64,000 nucleotides of DNA from positions 31,925,948-31,989,947 of the forward strand of contig OX638370.1 in the NCBI GenBank assembly GCA_951812925.1. Direction: 5' to 3'. The translations under genes were made by a program, and so were the position numbers. Of the stretch, positions 45,074-59,297 are shown piece after piece; within the stretch, counting starts at the first letter, position 1; each line of letters opens with the position of its first letter. Origin of the DNA: Calliopum simillimum. Its lineage: Eukaryota; Arthropoda; Insecta; Diptera; Lauxaniidae. A model generated the notes under the pieces. It did not search any database. It had not been told where the DNA came from and saw only the letters and a program-made list of their open reading frames with translations.

Positions 45074-47560
45074 GTATGCATTCTGCTGGAACTCCTAGGA
45101 GGAGCATACATAGGGCCAAAACGAAACGTCTTGATTTTTCCTTTGCGATGACTTTTATGTCTTTCCACGACTTTCCCGATTCTTGGATTTTCTTCTCCAA
45201 TGACATTTTTTTGATTCTTGGTCTACCTCTACTGCCTCTCAAAGGCCTGGTGCCAGACTTCACCGTTTCCAAAGATGATCTATTCATCCCTTCCTGTGTA
45301 GCTTGATCTCGTTTGCTTTGGGCATCAGGTTGTATTTTAGGCGTAGTAAGCGCCCTTAGCACTTGTTTCTAGCTCATTAGTTGTTCGGTAAAAAGCCACA
45401 TTTCGCACTCATATAACAAAACCGATTTCACATTTGAATCGAAAATGCGCACTTTTGTTTTGATAAAGACAACGAAATATGATCATATTTTGTTTAGTTA
45501 AGCAAATGCGCCTTTTGCTTTTGATATTTTTGAGTTGATACTCTCTTTTGCTTCACCATATTTGAGAATAATGCTGCCAAAATATAAAAAGTTGTTGACG
45601 TTTTTGATGTCATCATTGCCAGCTTAAAAAGTGATTTCATTTCTTCATGGTCTTAGCTTCATGCTTTTAGTCTTGGATGCATTGATTTTTAGGCCGGTTT
45701 TATGCGATTCCAAGACAAAGTCTTCAATCTTACTTTGCATATCTGAGTGTTTGGACAATAGTAGGCAGTAGTCGAGATCATCTAGCTGCTCGGAGCTTCA
45801 TGTCGTCAATATAAATGTTGGCGACAACAAACCGTTGTAACAGGTCATTCAATAAGTCCGTAGGATAAGTAAGAAAAAAACAAAATTTTGACAAAACTCG
45901 ATTTTATTATTCAACATAGTTGCCTTCGAGGGCGATTCAACGAATATAGCGATTTTCCAACTTTTCGATACCACTTTTATAGTACGATTTCTCTTTCTCG
46001 TCGAAATAGGTCTCAATTTCAGATATTACTTCATCATTGGACTTAAATTTCTTTCCAGCAAGCATTCTCTTGAGATCTGAAAACAGGATAAAGTCGCTGC
46101 ATGCTAAATCTGGAGAATACGGTGGGTGGGTAAGCAATTCGAAGCCCAATTCATTCCATATTGCCATAGTTTTCATCGATTTGTGACACGTAGCATTGTC
46201 TTGGTGAAACAACACTTTTTTCTTTTGCAAATGTGGCCGTTTCTTTACGATTTCAGCCTTCAATCGATCCAAAAGTGCACAGTAATAGTCGCTGTTGATG
46301 GTGGTCCTCTGAAGCATCAATTCGTTGTTGTTTTTGGCCTACTGTGAGCTCACGCGGCAGCCACTTTGCACATAGCTTTTGCATACCCAAATGTTCATGT
46401 AAAATGGTAAAAACACTACCATCTGATATCTTTACAATGTCAGCTAGCTCGTGCACCTTCAATTTGCGATCGTTCATAACCAATTTGTAGATTTTTTTTA
46501 TGTTTTCTGGAATAACAGCCTCATTTGAGCGTCAACTGCGCTCTGCATCATTTGTGCTGGTACAACCACGTTTATCAAGCCACTGTATTTTTTTTTCATC
46601 AAAAAGCAATGCTTTATCAAAGCTCGAAATTTACTTTTTTTAATTTTTATTTCACTTACAAAAGTTGCTTTACACAAAATGCTATAACTCACGAACCAAT
46701 AGTCAAATTGCTGTCAAATTTATACACTTATCGTTTGAAGGTTAGTACTAAATAAAAATTATATGGAAAAAATTCTACTAAAGCCATCTATGTGTCATCT
46801 TACGAACTTGTTGAATGACCTGTTATAACACACTGCTTTCATACTGTGAACGTACTAAATTGATGGCTTTTGTGGCAATAAGCCTTCATTACCCATATGT
46901 TTTCTCGAGCGACACTCGTGGCACTCGCTTTGGCAATTATTCTAAGGGAGTTGATATGATCCACGTATGATCGGTTTCGCCGGAAACTTAGTTGAAGCTT
47001 CGGATGGCCAAATCAAGTTCTTCGCTCACCCTATTTAGAAGCACTTTTGTCAGTATTTTTGATGATATTCAGAGCAAAGTTATTGCTCTATAATTTCGCC
47101 ACTGGTTTAGGTCACGCCCTTCGCTCCAGATTCTGGAAAGGGGAGGATAGAGAACTTAAACTGATGGCATGTTTTTGGCAGTTCAACTGTAGATTAGGTT
47201 CGGTTAAAATGGTGACTTCCCAAACTATGCTAGATGCCGTAGTAACACCATTAGTGCTGCTTAGTATTTTTTTTAAAAAGAAACTGTAATAGATATTTAT
47301 ATCGGAAAATTCGTTCAAGTCATCGGAAAAGAGTTGCAGAGGAAGTCCTCGAGAGACTTCTTCTTGTTAGCATCCATGAATTTCGACAATAGGAATCAAA
47401 TGCAGCGCAAACTGCAGCAATTCTTGCAATATAAGTTCGGTTTTTGGACAGAATCCGATGGACAGGTCCGATGTTTTCGAACTAATAAATTAAGGGCAGA
47501 TTACTCTGAAAATCCTGCAAGTTTCTAAGCCTTTCCATCTGGCATTCGGCTCGGTAAGGA
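45074..47560 (-). mobile_element. LINE reverse transcriptase pseudogene, interrupted by a mariner
   Basis: On the minus strand, from right to left: an RT finger block (NQWRNYRAITLL, then SSKILTKVLLNRVSEELD), FRRNRSYVDHINSLRIII, a palm remnant (EQLDDLDYCLLLSKHSDM), SHKTGLKINASKTKSMKLRP, NNFLYFGSIILKYGEAKESI, then VRIFDSNVKSVLLYECEMW, and a C-terminal segment (GRPRIKK..KSWKDIKVIAKEKSRRFVLALC). The order matches LINEs annotated as endonuclease/reverse-transcriptase (RTE-like or related). Stops and frameshifts make it dead. The mariner at 45840-46823 and the foldback at 43521-45065 both sit in it. All lie in the PKC intron 43024-48497. Confidence 0.75.
45840..46823 (-). mobile_element. Irritans-subfamily mariner, internally deleted
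   Basis: Ends ACAGGTCATTCAATAAG and the complement of CTTGTTGAATGACCTGT, with TA on both sides (45838-45839 and 46824-46825). The minus-strand frames give N-terminal pieces (SKFRALIKHCFLMKKK; HELADIVKISDGSVFTILHE; KLCAKWLPRELT) and a C-terminal piece (TTINSDYYCALLDRLKAEIV ... QDNATCHKSMKTM ... HPPYSPDLACSDF), closely following Himar1-type transposases. The join RIDASE/RTTINSD removes the part holding the first catalytic Asp, and frames are shifted. 984 bp against ~1.3 kb for complete relatives. Non-functional. Confidence 0.85.
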
Positions 47561-49163
<1,603 letters not shown>

Positions 49164-49619
49164 AGTTCGCTGTAAGCCCCCCATTTTGAAAGCCTATCGG
49201 TTTTGAAAAACACATTTTTTTTCCGACCTCTAAATAATACCGTTGTAAATGTATCGATGTGGGCTATATTTTATTTATAGAATTAATTTATCTCCAATGT
49301 TTTTTTCGACTAGTTGTATTCATTATCTCAGTTTCTTTTACCCTAAGGGGGCAAAGGCACTTAATAGAATTGAAGCCTACAAAGTTTCCTCAAATTTTTG
49401 AAATTGAAGAAGTTTTAGCCAACCTGAAACTTCATGTTTCAAAAACGAAAATCGCCCCCTAAAACTATGCAATATTACTTTTTTTAACATTTCACATTTC
49501 TAACAGCATGCAAATAAATAAAAAAAAGAATCTTGCATAGTTTTAGGGTGCGATTTTCGTTTTTGAAACATTCTGTTTGAGTGAAATGTAGCCCAAATTG
49601 AGACATTTACGAAGATATA

Positions 49620-50554
49620 AAGGGTGTTTTTTTAGAGGTATAGAACTTTGAATTGAAATAAAACACAAGAAAATCGTTTTAATGTCCATCAATTTGGCTT
49701 TATTGGAAGGATAATTTTATGCCATTAATGTTTAAATATGATTTCGGGCATGTGGCCTTCGCGGCTGACTCGAATAAAGCCAATTCTACAGGTCCAATTT
49801 TGAACCACTTTTTCGAGCATATGGGGCCGTATGTCGGCAATAGCGCCACGAATGTTGGCTTCCAAGTCCCCTAACGTTTCTGGTTTGTTGGCATAGACGA
49901 GCGACATCACATATCCCCAAAGAAAATAATCCAATGGTGTCAAATCACACGATCTTGGTGGCCAATTGACAGGTCCATTCCGCGAAATTATGCGCTCATC
50001 GAATGTTTCCTTCAATAAATCGATTGTGACGTGCGCTGTGTGGCATGTAGCGCCGTCTTGTTGGAACCACAACTCATCCACATTCATGCCATCCAATTCG
50101 GGAACAAAATAGTCGGTAATCATGGCTCTATACCGGTCTCCATTAACGGTAACTGACTCTCCAGCATTATTTCGGAAGAAGTATGGCCCAATGACTCCAC
50201 CAGCCCATAGAGCACACCAAACAGTCAGTTTTTGTGGATGTAATGGCGTCTCAAGGGTCTCATGTGGATTCTCTTCACTCCAAATGCGGCAATTTTGCTT
50301 GTTGACGTAGCCATTCAACCAAAAACGAGCCTCATCACTGAACAAAATTTTGCGATGAAAATCAGCATCGAGATCAATCTCATTTTCGGCCCATATACCA
50401 AAATCACGACGCATTGCATGGTCTCGCGGCTTTAATTCTTGCACAAGCTGGATCTTGTAAGGTCGCAAGCCAAGATCTTTGCGCAGACAGATTTGACCAC
50501 AAAATGCCAGTTTTATCTCTATTCGAAAAACAAACCTCTAAAAAAAACACCCTT
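49620..50554 (-). mobile_element. DD41D mariner-like transposon, N-terminally deleted (935 bp)
   Basis: Ends AAGGGTGTTTTTTTAGAGG and the complement of CCTCTAAAAAAAACACCCTT, with TA on both sides (49618-49619 and 50555-50556). It contains the transposase frame described at 49725-50471. The ends are nearly identical over ~18 bp. The element lacks the DNA-binding N-terminal domain, so it is a deletion derivative. Confidence 0.85.
49725..50471 (-). pseudogene. DD41D transposase, catalytic domain intact but N-terminus missing
   Basis: About 248 codons without a stop. The DDE/D residues are visible: Asp in LFSDEARFWL, Asp in WFQQDGATCH, and Asp in LTPLDYFLWGYV, with 41 residues between the last two (DD41D, the spacing of the rosa-type group known from Ceratitis rosa). 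It ends with SREGHMPEIIFKH. Upstream only a few residues (CLRKDLGLRPYKIQ) remain before the TIR, so the two helix-turn-helix modules of a ~340-residue transposase are gone. No ATG begins the frame, so it is called a pseudogene despite the clean catalytic domain. Confidence 0.8.
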
Positions 50555-50690
50555 TACTATACTTGATGATCGAACTTCAAGTGGCGGAGCAAAAGGAAAA
50601 AATCAATAGCGTATTAATTAGAGGTCGAAAAAAAAAAAAAATCAAAACCGATAAGCTTTCGAAATGGGAGGCTTACAGCGAACTTTTTTT

Positions 50691-51300
50691 TTCAAAAATT
50701 ATTCAGAAAAAAAAATTTTTTTTTTCAACTTTCCAAAAAATTCCCAAAAAATTCACACTTTTTTCTTGGACTATTCTAAGCATTTTATGGCTTGTACACT
50801 TTTTTCGTAAGATGCCTTCCTCTTGAGTAAACAAAGAGTTGCGCCTGCCGCGGACGTTCAAAAGCCAAAAACTCTTATCTAGCTACCGAATCCCATCTTG
50901 AGTCATACATCATTTTAAAGCTTGTAAATTATTTTTTAATTTAAAGTACTTTTAAAAAAAAATTAAGGCGGGTTTTTAAAAAAAAATTCTAAAATATTTT
51001 TAAGCTTAAAAAATTTTGGGCGAAAAAAATTTTTTTTTCCCATGTAATATTTTTTTATAAAAAGAACACTTACAAACTTTGGTGTAAGCTATAAATTTTT
51101 GAAAAAAACACCCTTTTCACATAAATTACCAATTTTAACACCCTGCATTTAACAACAAATGGTACTAGGACCCAATCCTCCCGGATTAATGTTCTTGCAC
51201 ACCGGAACTACCATATTGCCAAATTTGAGCGTAATGGGAGACAACAAAATTTTTTGCTGGTACACTTGGCGTGTTTTGCTTCATATTTGTATAACAAACT
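50691..51300. mobile_element. Dispersed 'ctcaagaggaagg' repeat, copy B
   Basis: Shares long blocks with 29838-30484 (gtaatatttttttataaaaa, aatggtactaggaccaatcc, ttgccaaatttgagcg, gtgttttgcttcatat) and begins with ttttcgtaagatgccttcct, the start-side hallmark of the family. Confidence 0.6.
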
Positions 51301-52102
51301 CATTAGCACGTCGGCTGTGAAACCTTCTGATGTTTTTGCGTGAAGTTTGTATTTTAAATTAAATTTTATTTTTAAATTTATAAGTAAAATAAAAAAAAAA
51401 AACTAGTTTTGAATTAGTTTTACGGGGATGTGGCACGCACTGACTTAATATTGCAATGCTTAAAGTGTAATTTTTGTACCTTTTTAAGAAAGGGGTAAAA
51501 ATTACGAATATGTTGGGGTTAAAATGAAGAGGGTTAAAATTTTCTACAAAAATATTCTTCGTAATATCCTGCATAAGTTTGCCGAACACATGATACATCT
51601 CAGATGTAAAGATAGTAAAGTTTAATATGCCAATTTAAGACAAGAAACAGCTATTTTCTTACTTTTTGTATAGTGTAATAAAAACTTTAAAAATCAATTA
51701 AAAAAAAATCTGAGTGCTGGAGAAAAACGACGAGACACGTCTATTTTAAGAATATGTTGGAATTTCTCATGGGTGTAACAAAAATTTATAGTGTTGACAG
51801 TGTAGTCAACAATTTTTAATATTATCAATTTTGCTCATCAAGCCACGACACTGCTGCTTTTGTTGGAAACTTTTTCAAACACGTAGAAGATAAGGATCAG
51901 TTGTAAAAAATTTAAAACGTAAATTTCATTGAAAAAGTCGCAGGCAGTCAGATAGTTAATGGTCTAAATCCATGCTATTTTTAGATTCGCATGTTATTTA
52001 TGACATAACATAATCAGAGTCACGCTATAATGTTTTTTAATTTAAAATACCGATAGTTTGCCTTGAATGGAAAGTTTTTTTTTTTTTTAAATATGAAACT
52101 AA
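51301..52102. other. PKC intron, upstream region of the nested gene
   Basis: AT-rich; no other feature seen. It would contain the regulatory region of the nested plus-strand gene starting at 52160. Confidence 0.4.
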
Positions 52103-52110
52103 TATAAATA
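52103..52110 (+). promoter_or_regulatory. Candidate TATA box of the nested gene
   Basis: TATAAATA, 50 bp upstream of the ATG at 52160. A transcription start ~25-30 bp downstream would leave a short 5' UTR. Inferred from position and match only. Confidence 0.45.
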
Positions 52111-52159
52111 GAACTTGATATTCAATGCATCTGGATACAAGCCCGGTATTTCTCTCAAA

Positions 52160-52231
52160 ATGAAGCTGTGTTTACTTTCGTTTGCGTGTGTGATATCCTT
52201 CCTGGAACTAAGTGCTGATTTTGCGTTTCAG
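52160..52231 (+). CDS. Nested DUF1091-like secreted protein, exon 1 (signal peptide)
   Basis: 24 codons: MKLCLLSFACVISFLELSAD, then FAFQ, a clear signal peptide. It ends at CAG before GTTGGA (a usable but weak donor at 52232). The second exon is at 53887-54360 in the matching phase 0. The gene lies wholly within the PKC intron 48687-55643 and on the opposite strand. Confidence 0.65.
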
Positions 52232-52789
52232 GTTGGAATATACAAAAAACTATAGGAGTACTAAAAGTTCAGTGAAATGAGAGTTTTTGTTCAAAAAAAT
52301 AAAATACTTAAATTCGCTTGGAATCACTTTATTTTGGTGTTTAAAATCGACAACGAGATCACTGCCGCATACGGTGGGTAGGAAAAGTTTCTTTAACCTT
52401 TCGCCAAAGAATACAATCATGTGGCAGTGATGTCATCGTCAGTTTTCCACTAAAAAAGTGAAGAATTTATTTGAACAACAATCTCTAATCTAACTTTACT
52501 GAACTATAATCAAATCTACATTTACGAGGAATGTTTTTAAGTCCGCAGAATGAAGGGTCAGGAGTGTAAATAAAAACATAAATTTATTTTTCCTTTTTAA
52601 TATATGCTTCTTCGACCTTAATACATTCCTCACGTCATTTTTCGGGTCATTAGTCTTCGAAGTTCGAACTATCGTCGAACAAACAAGTCAATCGCAAATA
52701 CAATCGCAAATATAGAGCAAATCGAGTACCGTGCTGTGATAAATCTCTCTACCTCAGCAAGGAAAATTAGTTCAAACCATACTGGAAGG

Positions 52790-53640
52790 ATGTCATTCGG
52801 ACTCTTGTACAAGTAAAACTGTGGTTTAATGCTAATCATTCAAAAAGCCAAGAAATTAATATTGGAAAACAACCCACTGAAGAAGACACAGCTCGCAGAA
52901 ATGGTTGGAGTATCAAATACAATAATTTTTAAAATTCTTCACGATAACCCCGGCATTGTAAAAGTCAGCGCAAGACAGATGCCGAGAATGCTCACGAAGC
53001 CTAAAAAAAAAAGAAAAAACCCCGTGAAGTATTCCCGCGTGTTTTTAGACCTCTGTACTAAAGACAGAGATGGAGTTTTGGCTCGAAGTGTTACATGAAT
53101 CTTGTTGATCGATTACAAAGATAAAGGTGTCTCCATAATTGTTATAGGAATCCTGTTGATCGGTTACAAAGATAAAGGTGTCTCCATAACTACACAGTAA
53201 AAATTTTTGTTTAATTTTGAATTCAAAAAGTACTTATATGGAGCAATGCCAAAAAAAGTACTAATTTTAATCTAATTTGGAATAAATTTTATACTTTTCT
53301 GGAATAAATTTCAAACTCTTATGGAAAACAATTTAAATTTAATACCAAAAAAGTTTAAAATCAATACTAAAAGGAATCAAAACTAAAAAAAAAAAATAAA
53401 CTGTAGTTTTTTATTGTATGGAGAATACTAAACTTCCATCTTAGAGCGGTTCAAGGAAGCCGTCAGAGTAAAAAGAAGGGGAAAATTTACCTAAGGTGTT
53501 CTCCTTCTGCATTAAAACGCGCATGCTCACAATAGTCGTGTTACGATGGCCGCCCTACAGAAGGTGGGCTTCGAAATTTTGGCTCTACCATCTTACAGTC
53601 CCGACCCAGCTATAATTACTTATTCATAAAACTGAAAACA
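52790..53640 (+). pseudogene. Degenerate mariner transposase in the nested gene's intron
   Basis: Helix-turn-helix part: LKKTQLAEMVGVSNTIIFKI, LHDNPGIVKVSARQMPRML. Far downstream is a catalytic remnant, HAHNSRVTMAALQKVGFEIL then SYSPDPA, corresponding to DNA.PH...LG.E.L.HPPYSPDLAPSD. The middle is lost or scrambled and includes a ~50-bp unit duplicated in tandem (53099-53192, gttacaaagataaaggtgtc). Terminal repeats were not found. Confidence 0.65.
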
Positions 53641-53886
53641 AGAACTTTGTAGGGAAAACATTTTCAAGTGATGAAGTAAGTAGTGAAGGATTCGGTTTCA
53701 GTTTTTTTTTTTTCAGGTAAAACATTTTTTTTCGAAGGAATACAAAAGTTGATTGATAGATCAAAAAATTTATAAGGGTTGCAGAAGAATATATTGAAAA
53801 GGAAAAAGAAATTTGTGTTTGTATTTCCACCCCATTTTGCGGACCTAAAAACGTCCCCGCGATATCTATGTATATTTTCTTTTTAG

Positions 53887-54360
53887 AAAAATATAAACAT
53901 TCTCGACACATTTGTCAACGTTACAAGAAAGGATGTTTTTGATATAAAGTTGGCTGTGCGGCTTATATCACGCGGCAGATTTGCCATCAGCGGTCATTAT
54001 GATATGAAAATTGAACTGGACGATAGACAATATTTCGATATAAAAATATATTATAATGAGAAAAGAGCTTCAAATTACAAAATGCTCTATTACGCTTTTC
54101 GCAATAATACAATAACTGAATATGTAAATGGAATATATAAGGAAGTACTCATGGACACTCTACAGGAATGCAATCCAAAATTTTTGTATTTCAAAAATAT
54201 TTGGTTACCGCCATTGAAACCATTCCGTGCTGAAATGAATAAATGTAATATCACCATTGAGAAGTTACCGACATATACACCAAGTGGTTACTATAAATTC
54301 GTTTTCGTTGGTACTGGACTATTGGATGGTATTTGTGAAGTAACTGTATTATTGGATTAA
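53887..54360 (+). CDS. Nested DUF1091-like secreted protein, exon 2
   Basis: 157 codons plus stop following acceptor ctttttag (AG at 53885-53886). With exon 1 the protein is 181 residues. The C-terminal half has the spacing of the insect DUF1091 / MD-2-related group: LMDTLQECNPKF, NKCNITIEKLPTYTPSGYYK, then GICEVTV. Three sequons are present (NVT, NNT, NIT), as expected for a secreted protein. Drosophila relatives are small extracellular proteins, often in clusters, of mostly unknown role, some thought to bind lipids. The family call is from motif layout only. The exon is intact with no internal stop, while the intron (1655 bp) carries dead mariner DNA. Confidence 0.65.
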   Translation, partial: KNINILDTFVNVTRKDVFDIKLAVRLISRGRFAISGHYDMKIELDDRQYFDIKIYYNEKRASNYKMLYYAFRNNTITEYVNGIYKEVLMDTLQECNPKFLYFKNIWLPPLKPFRAEMNKCNITIEKLPTYTPSGYYKFVFVGTGLLDGICEVTVLLD

Positions 54361-54420
54361 TAATGCCAAATATCGGCATCTTTTTTTCATTCAGAATTAA
54401 TTATCAGAACCAGATCTAGA

Positions 54421-54426
54421 AATAAA
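54421..54426 (+). terminator. Polyadenylation signal AATAAA of the nested gene
   Basis: Canonical hexamer 61 bp after the stop codon, in the sense orientation of the nested gene. Confidence 0.6.
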
Positions 54427-56086
<1,660 letters not shown>

Positions 56087-56088
56087 TA

Positions 56089-57006
56089 AGTGTACAAATA
56101 TGAAACCGGTAATTTTTATTTAAAAAAAACACGTTTATTTTGCGAAAATGGTTCCAAATTTAATCTTCAAAGTAATTCCCATCGCTAGCTACACATCTTT
56201 CCCATCTTTCAGGCAATTTATGGATTCCTCGCCAAAAAAATTTTTCGTTTTTTGAGGCTATCCATTCATCGAGCCATTTTTGCACTTCCTCGTAAGAATT
56301 GAAGTGCGAATCGTTGAGTGCGTGTCCCATCGATGAAAACAAATAGTAATCGGACGGCGCCAGGTCCGGTGAGTACGGCGGGTGGGGCAGGGGCTCCCAG
56401 TTGTACGATTCTACCAAGTTTTTATTGACCGCTGCTCGATGTGGCGATGCGTTGTCATCTTGGAATACAATTTTGTCATGGCGAAGTTGAAATTCGGGCC
56501 TCTTCTGACGTATAGCACGGTTCAAAGCGATCAATTGTTGATGGTAGCGTGCACCAGTAACTGTTTCACCTGGTTTTAGTTGCTCATACCAAATAACACC
56601 ACGCTGATCCCAGAAAATACACAGCATTGTCTTTCGGCCGAAGCGATTTGGTCTTGGCGTTGATTTGGGTCGTTGGCCGGGGCTCAAATATGATTTTTTT
56701 CGTTTGGGATTGTTGAAATAAATCCACTTTTCATCGCCAGTGATGATTCGATGCGATTCAAAAGCGTTTTTCTTTAAATGGAAACAGAAAATCAATGCTT
56801 CCCGCAAATGAGAGTTTTCAGACACAAAATTCGACATCTTTACGAGCGGAAAAAATGCGTTGTTGTATGAAACTTGACAAATTGTGAATTGAATATTGTT
56901 GACAGATGACAGAATGAACAATTAAGACATTTGGTACGGTTCGGAAGCTCATACATATACGGCTATCGACCGCTAGATGTCATTACCGGTTTCATATTTG
57001 TACACC
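56089..57006 (-). mobile_element. Mariner (DD34D) with most of its N-terminal region deleted (918 bp)
   Basis: Ends AGTGTACAAATATGAAACCGG and the complement of CCGGTTTCATATTTGTACACC, with TA on both sides (56087-56088 and 57007-57008). The ends are almost identical over ~27 bp, suggesting recent activity. The internal frame is described at 56160-56837. Confidence 0.88.
56160..56837 (-). pseudogene. Mariner transposase with intact DD34D triad and in-frame N-terminal deletion
   Basis: 225 codons from ATG 56837 with no stop. It starts MSNFVSENSHLREALIFCFH then LKKNAFESHR, the normal N-terminal cap of this mariner group, and joins directly to IITGDEKWIYFNNP. About 120 residues (most of the DNA-binding region) have been removed in frame. 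The catalytic Asp residues are present: TGDEKW, FQDDNASPH and LAPSDYYLF, with 34 residues between the last two, plus the C-terminal LPERWERCVASDGNYF. It could encode a protein but is unlikely to bind its ends. Confidence 0.8.
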
Positions 57007-57008
57007 TA

Positions 57009-57964
57009 GTAATGAAAAATGTTAAAACAGCGTTCTGAGAATGATCAATTGCATTTGAAATGATGGTTTATATATTAATATTGTATCAAAGAAATTAACA
57101 CATTCATGGCAGGTATGTAAAAGTATACATAGGTGATTCTCCGAAAAATGCACCATTCAATATACCGAGTCTCAAAACCTCTTTTAAATTTAGAATTTCA
57201 TATTTTAACTAGTTAATACAGGCACGAATAAACATATGTATAGCTTGAAAAAATGATTCTAAAAATTTTACTATGAAATTATAACATAAAGTGTTAAAAA
57301 GTCATTCTCCCTGCTGTCCCTAACCACTTCTTAGTGCACTTAATTTGCCCGTTTTGCATATTACGTTCTTTTCTAAGAAAAATTAATACGATATTGTTTG
57401 TATTTACTTTTATTTCAGTTCGAAAAAAAGTTTTTAATTTGAATTGGCATACATACATTGAAGTTGGTCCCTCATTTTAGACTATCTCCGCTCAGTTTTT
57501 CTTGTATTACTATACATATTCTTTTATCTTTGTATAAATAAATCAATAAACCATTATAGAAGCTATCCACAAGTTTCAACTTTATTAAACCATTTTTATT
57601 GTGATATTTCTGTTTTTGCAACATTTTGTCATTCTCCCGTTTAGTAATTCTCCCGTCAAATTTACTCCGCGAGAATGGTTTTCTTACGAGACAATGTTGT
57701 TTATTGGTTAATTTATAAGACTTGTCGAACTAATATTCCTTTTTATGGCTGTTTATAAACCTCGCGACGCTCCAACATAAATTTTAAGAGTTGCCACCTG
57801 GTTATTTTCGAAAATCTTGTTTAGTTCTTACTTTTTTGTGACTAAATTGAAAGGAAATAAAGGTCGTCGTATTCTATATCTGCAAATAATAAAAAAATAT
57901 TGGTGGGGACAAACTAAGGCAAGTTTTGATACAATTTTCAGAGATTCAGCCATATATTCTTTAT
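57009..57964. other. No gene seen
   Basis: AT-rich, probable PKC intron. The phrase cattctccc recurs several times (57302, 57630, 57649) without forming a recognisable element. Confidence 0.35.
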
Positions 57965-58450
57965 CAGTGTCTTCTCCAGAGTCTATATATGAAGCAAAAC
58001 ACGCCAAGTGTACCAGCTGAAAATTTTTTTTGTCTCCGATTTCGCTCAAATTTTTTTTTTACCAACATTTATTAAACTTAAAAATATTTTTGACTTTTTT
58101 TTACAAAACCCCGCTTAAATTGATATATAATTCAAGATGGGATTTGGTCGCTAGATGAGAGTTTTTGGCTTTTGAACGCCCGCTGCAGGCAAAATTCTTT
58201 GTTTACTCAAGAGGAAGGCATCTTACGAATAAAGCGACTTAGGCATAAAATGCTTAGGATCGTCCAAGAAGTACTTGTGAAATTTTTGGGAATTTTTTGG
58301 AAAGTTAAAAAAAAAAAAAATTTTTTTAATGAATCATTTTTGAAAAAAAAAGTGTAAAAAAATTGCAAAAAAATTCACACGTATTTCTTGAACGATTCTA
58401 AGCATTTTATACCTGGTACACTTTTTCGTGAATTTGGCCCAGATAGCGTG
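57965..58450. mobile_element. Dispersed 'ctcaagaggaagg' repeat, copy C
   Basis: Contains gaagcaaaacacgccaagtg (inverse of the end of copies A and B) and gtttactcaagaggaaggca, followed by an internal inverted repeat (ATAAAATGCTTAGGATCGT against ACGATTCTAAGCATTTTAT). The arrangement shows the family has foldback structure. Confidence 0.6.
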
Positions 58451-59024
58451 GCACCTCCCTACCAAGTTTTTAAAAAGTTGCAAAGTTGTTGTATTTAAGT
58501 GCGATTATTTCCTACTAGTTGTATTTAAAGTCACGATTGTGTGACGCTGGTTACTTTTGAAATTTTAAAATCAAAAGAATATAAGAACATAGAAGATTTT
58601 CGTTAAGTCAGACTTGACATCTTAAAACCTCACATTGATATTAATTGAGGTTAATGATGTTGGGATCCACTTTGTATACAGTCTAGATCCAGTACCCCAC
58701 TCGCTCCCTTTGAGAAGTGAACTTTTCTGGGTTTTGCTTAAGTTAGTAGACCTTTATAAAATAAAAATTGAGGCATGAACAAGTAGTTACAAAACTGTTA
58801 CTTTATTTTTTTTAAAAGTTCAAAAGCAAATGATTTTTACTTATATGTTACATATATAAATATATTTTTACTTACAGTTGTAGATTGTTAAAAACTGCAA
58901 ACGCAAACCACTTTTCCTTTGCTTACAATATTCTTCATACAAATGCCGCCTTTGCCTTCTGTCACAAAGCACAGCCCAAAAATTACGAACTTTATGCACC
59001 TAAATTTGAGCTCGAGCATTTCAA
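58451..59024. other. No gene seen
   Basis: Probable intron or intergenic DNA. Nothing recognisable. Confidence 0.35.
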
Positions 59025-59027
59025 TAA

Positions 59028-59297
59028 CACAGGCCCACAAAAAAAAAAAGTACCATGCGCGAACTTTATGTTTTCGGGGTCGCTGAATCCGAATATGGTG
59101 CCAGAATAGCGAAGTTGGTTCTCGTTTTTTCAGAAATCAACAATAATGCTGAAAATTAGAGATTTTTTCTGGTTTCTGAAAAAACGCGAACCAACTTCGC
59201 TAATCTGACACTTGATTTGGGTTCAGCGACCTCGAAAACATAATGTTCCGGTGGTTTGATCTTTCGCGCAGGGTACTTTTTTTTTTTTTGGCCTGTG
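59028..59297. mobile_element. CACAGG hairpin element, head-to-tail pair member 1
   Basis: Starts CACAGGCCCACAAAAAAAA right after TAA (59025-59027) and ends GGCCTGTG at 59297, immediately abutting the next copy. It contains GGGGTCGCTGAATCCGAAT and its inverted partner. Same family as 22363-22649. Confidence 0.75.

Larger units (their letters stand above)
49164..50690. repeat. Inverted-repeat element split by a DD41D transposon
   Basis: The left arm (aaagttcgctgtaagcccc, agcctatcggttttga at ~49164-49207) is matched inverted at ~50640-50690 (tcaaaaccgataagcttt, cttacagcgaactttt). Inside, 49440-49565 forms another hairpin (ACGAAAATCGCCCCCTAAA against GGGTGCGATTTTCGT). The mariner-like element at 49620-50554 sits between the arms. 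Confidence 0.6.

Noticed and set aside
45051..45362. 103-codon minus-strand frame as a host gene
   Set aside because: It is the C-terminal end of the LINE reverse transcriptase in the PKC intron, continuous with dead upstream parts.
57817..58020. 67-codon plus-strand frame
   Set aside because: It overlaps the start of a dispersed repeat and shows no domain.
58885..59020. A further upstream PKC exon
   Set aside because: The stretch looks codon-like but reads as no part of a PKC N-lobe, C1 or C2 domain on the minus strand, and no matching splice sites were found.
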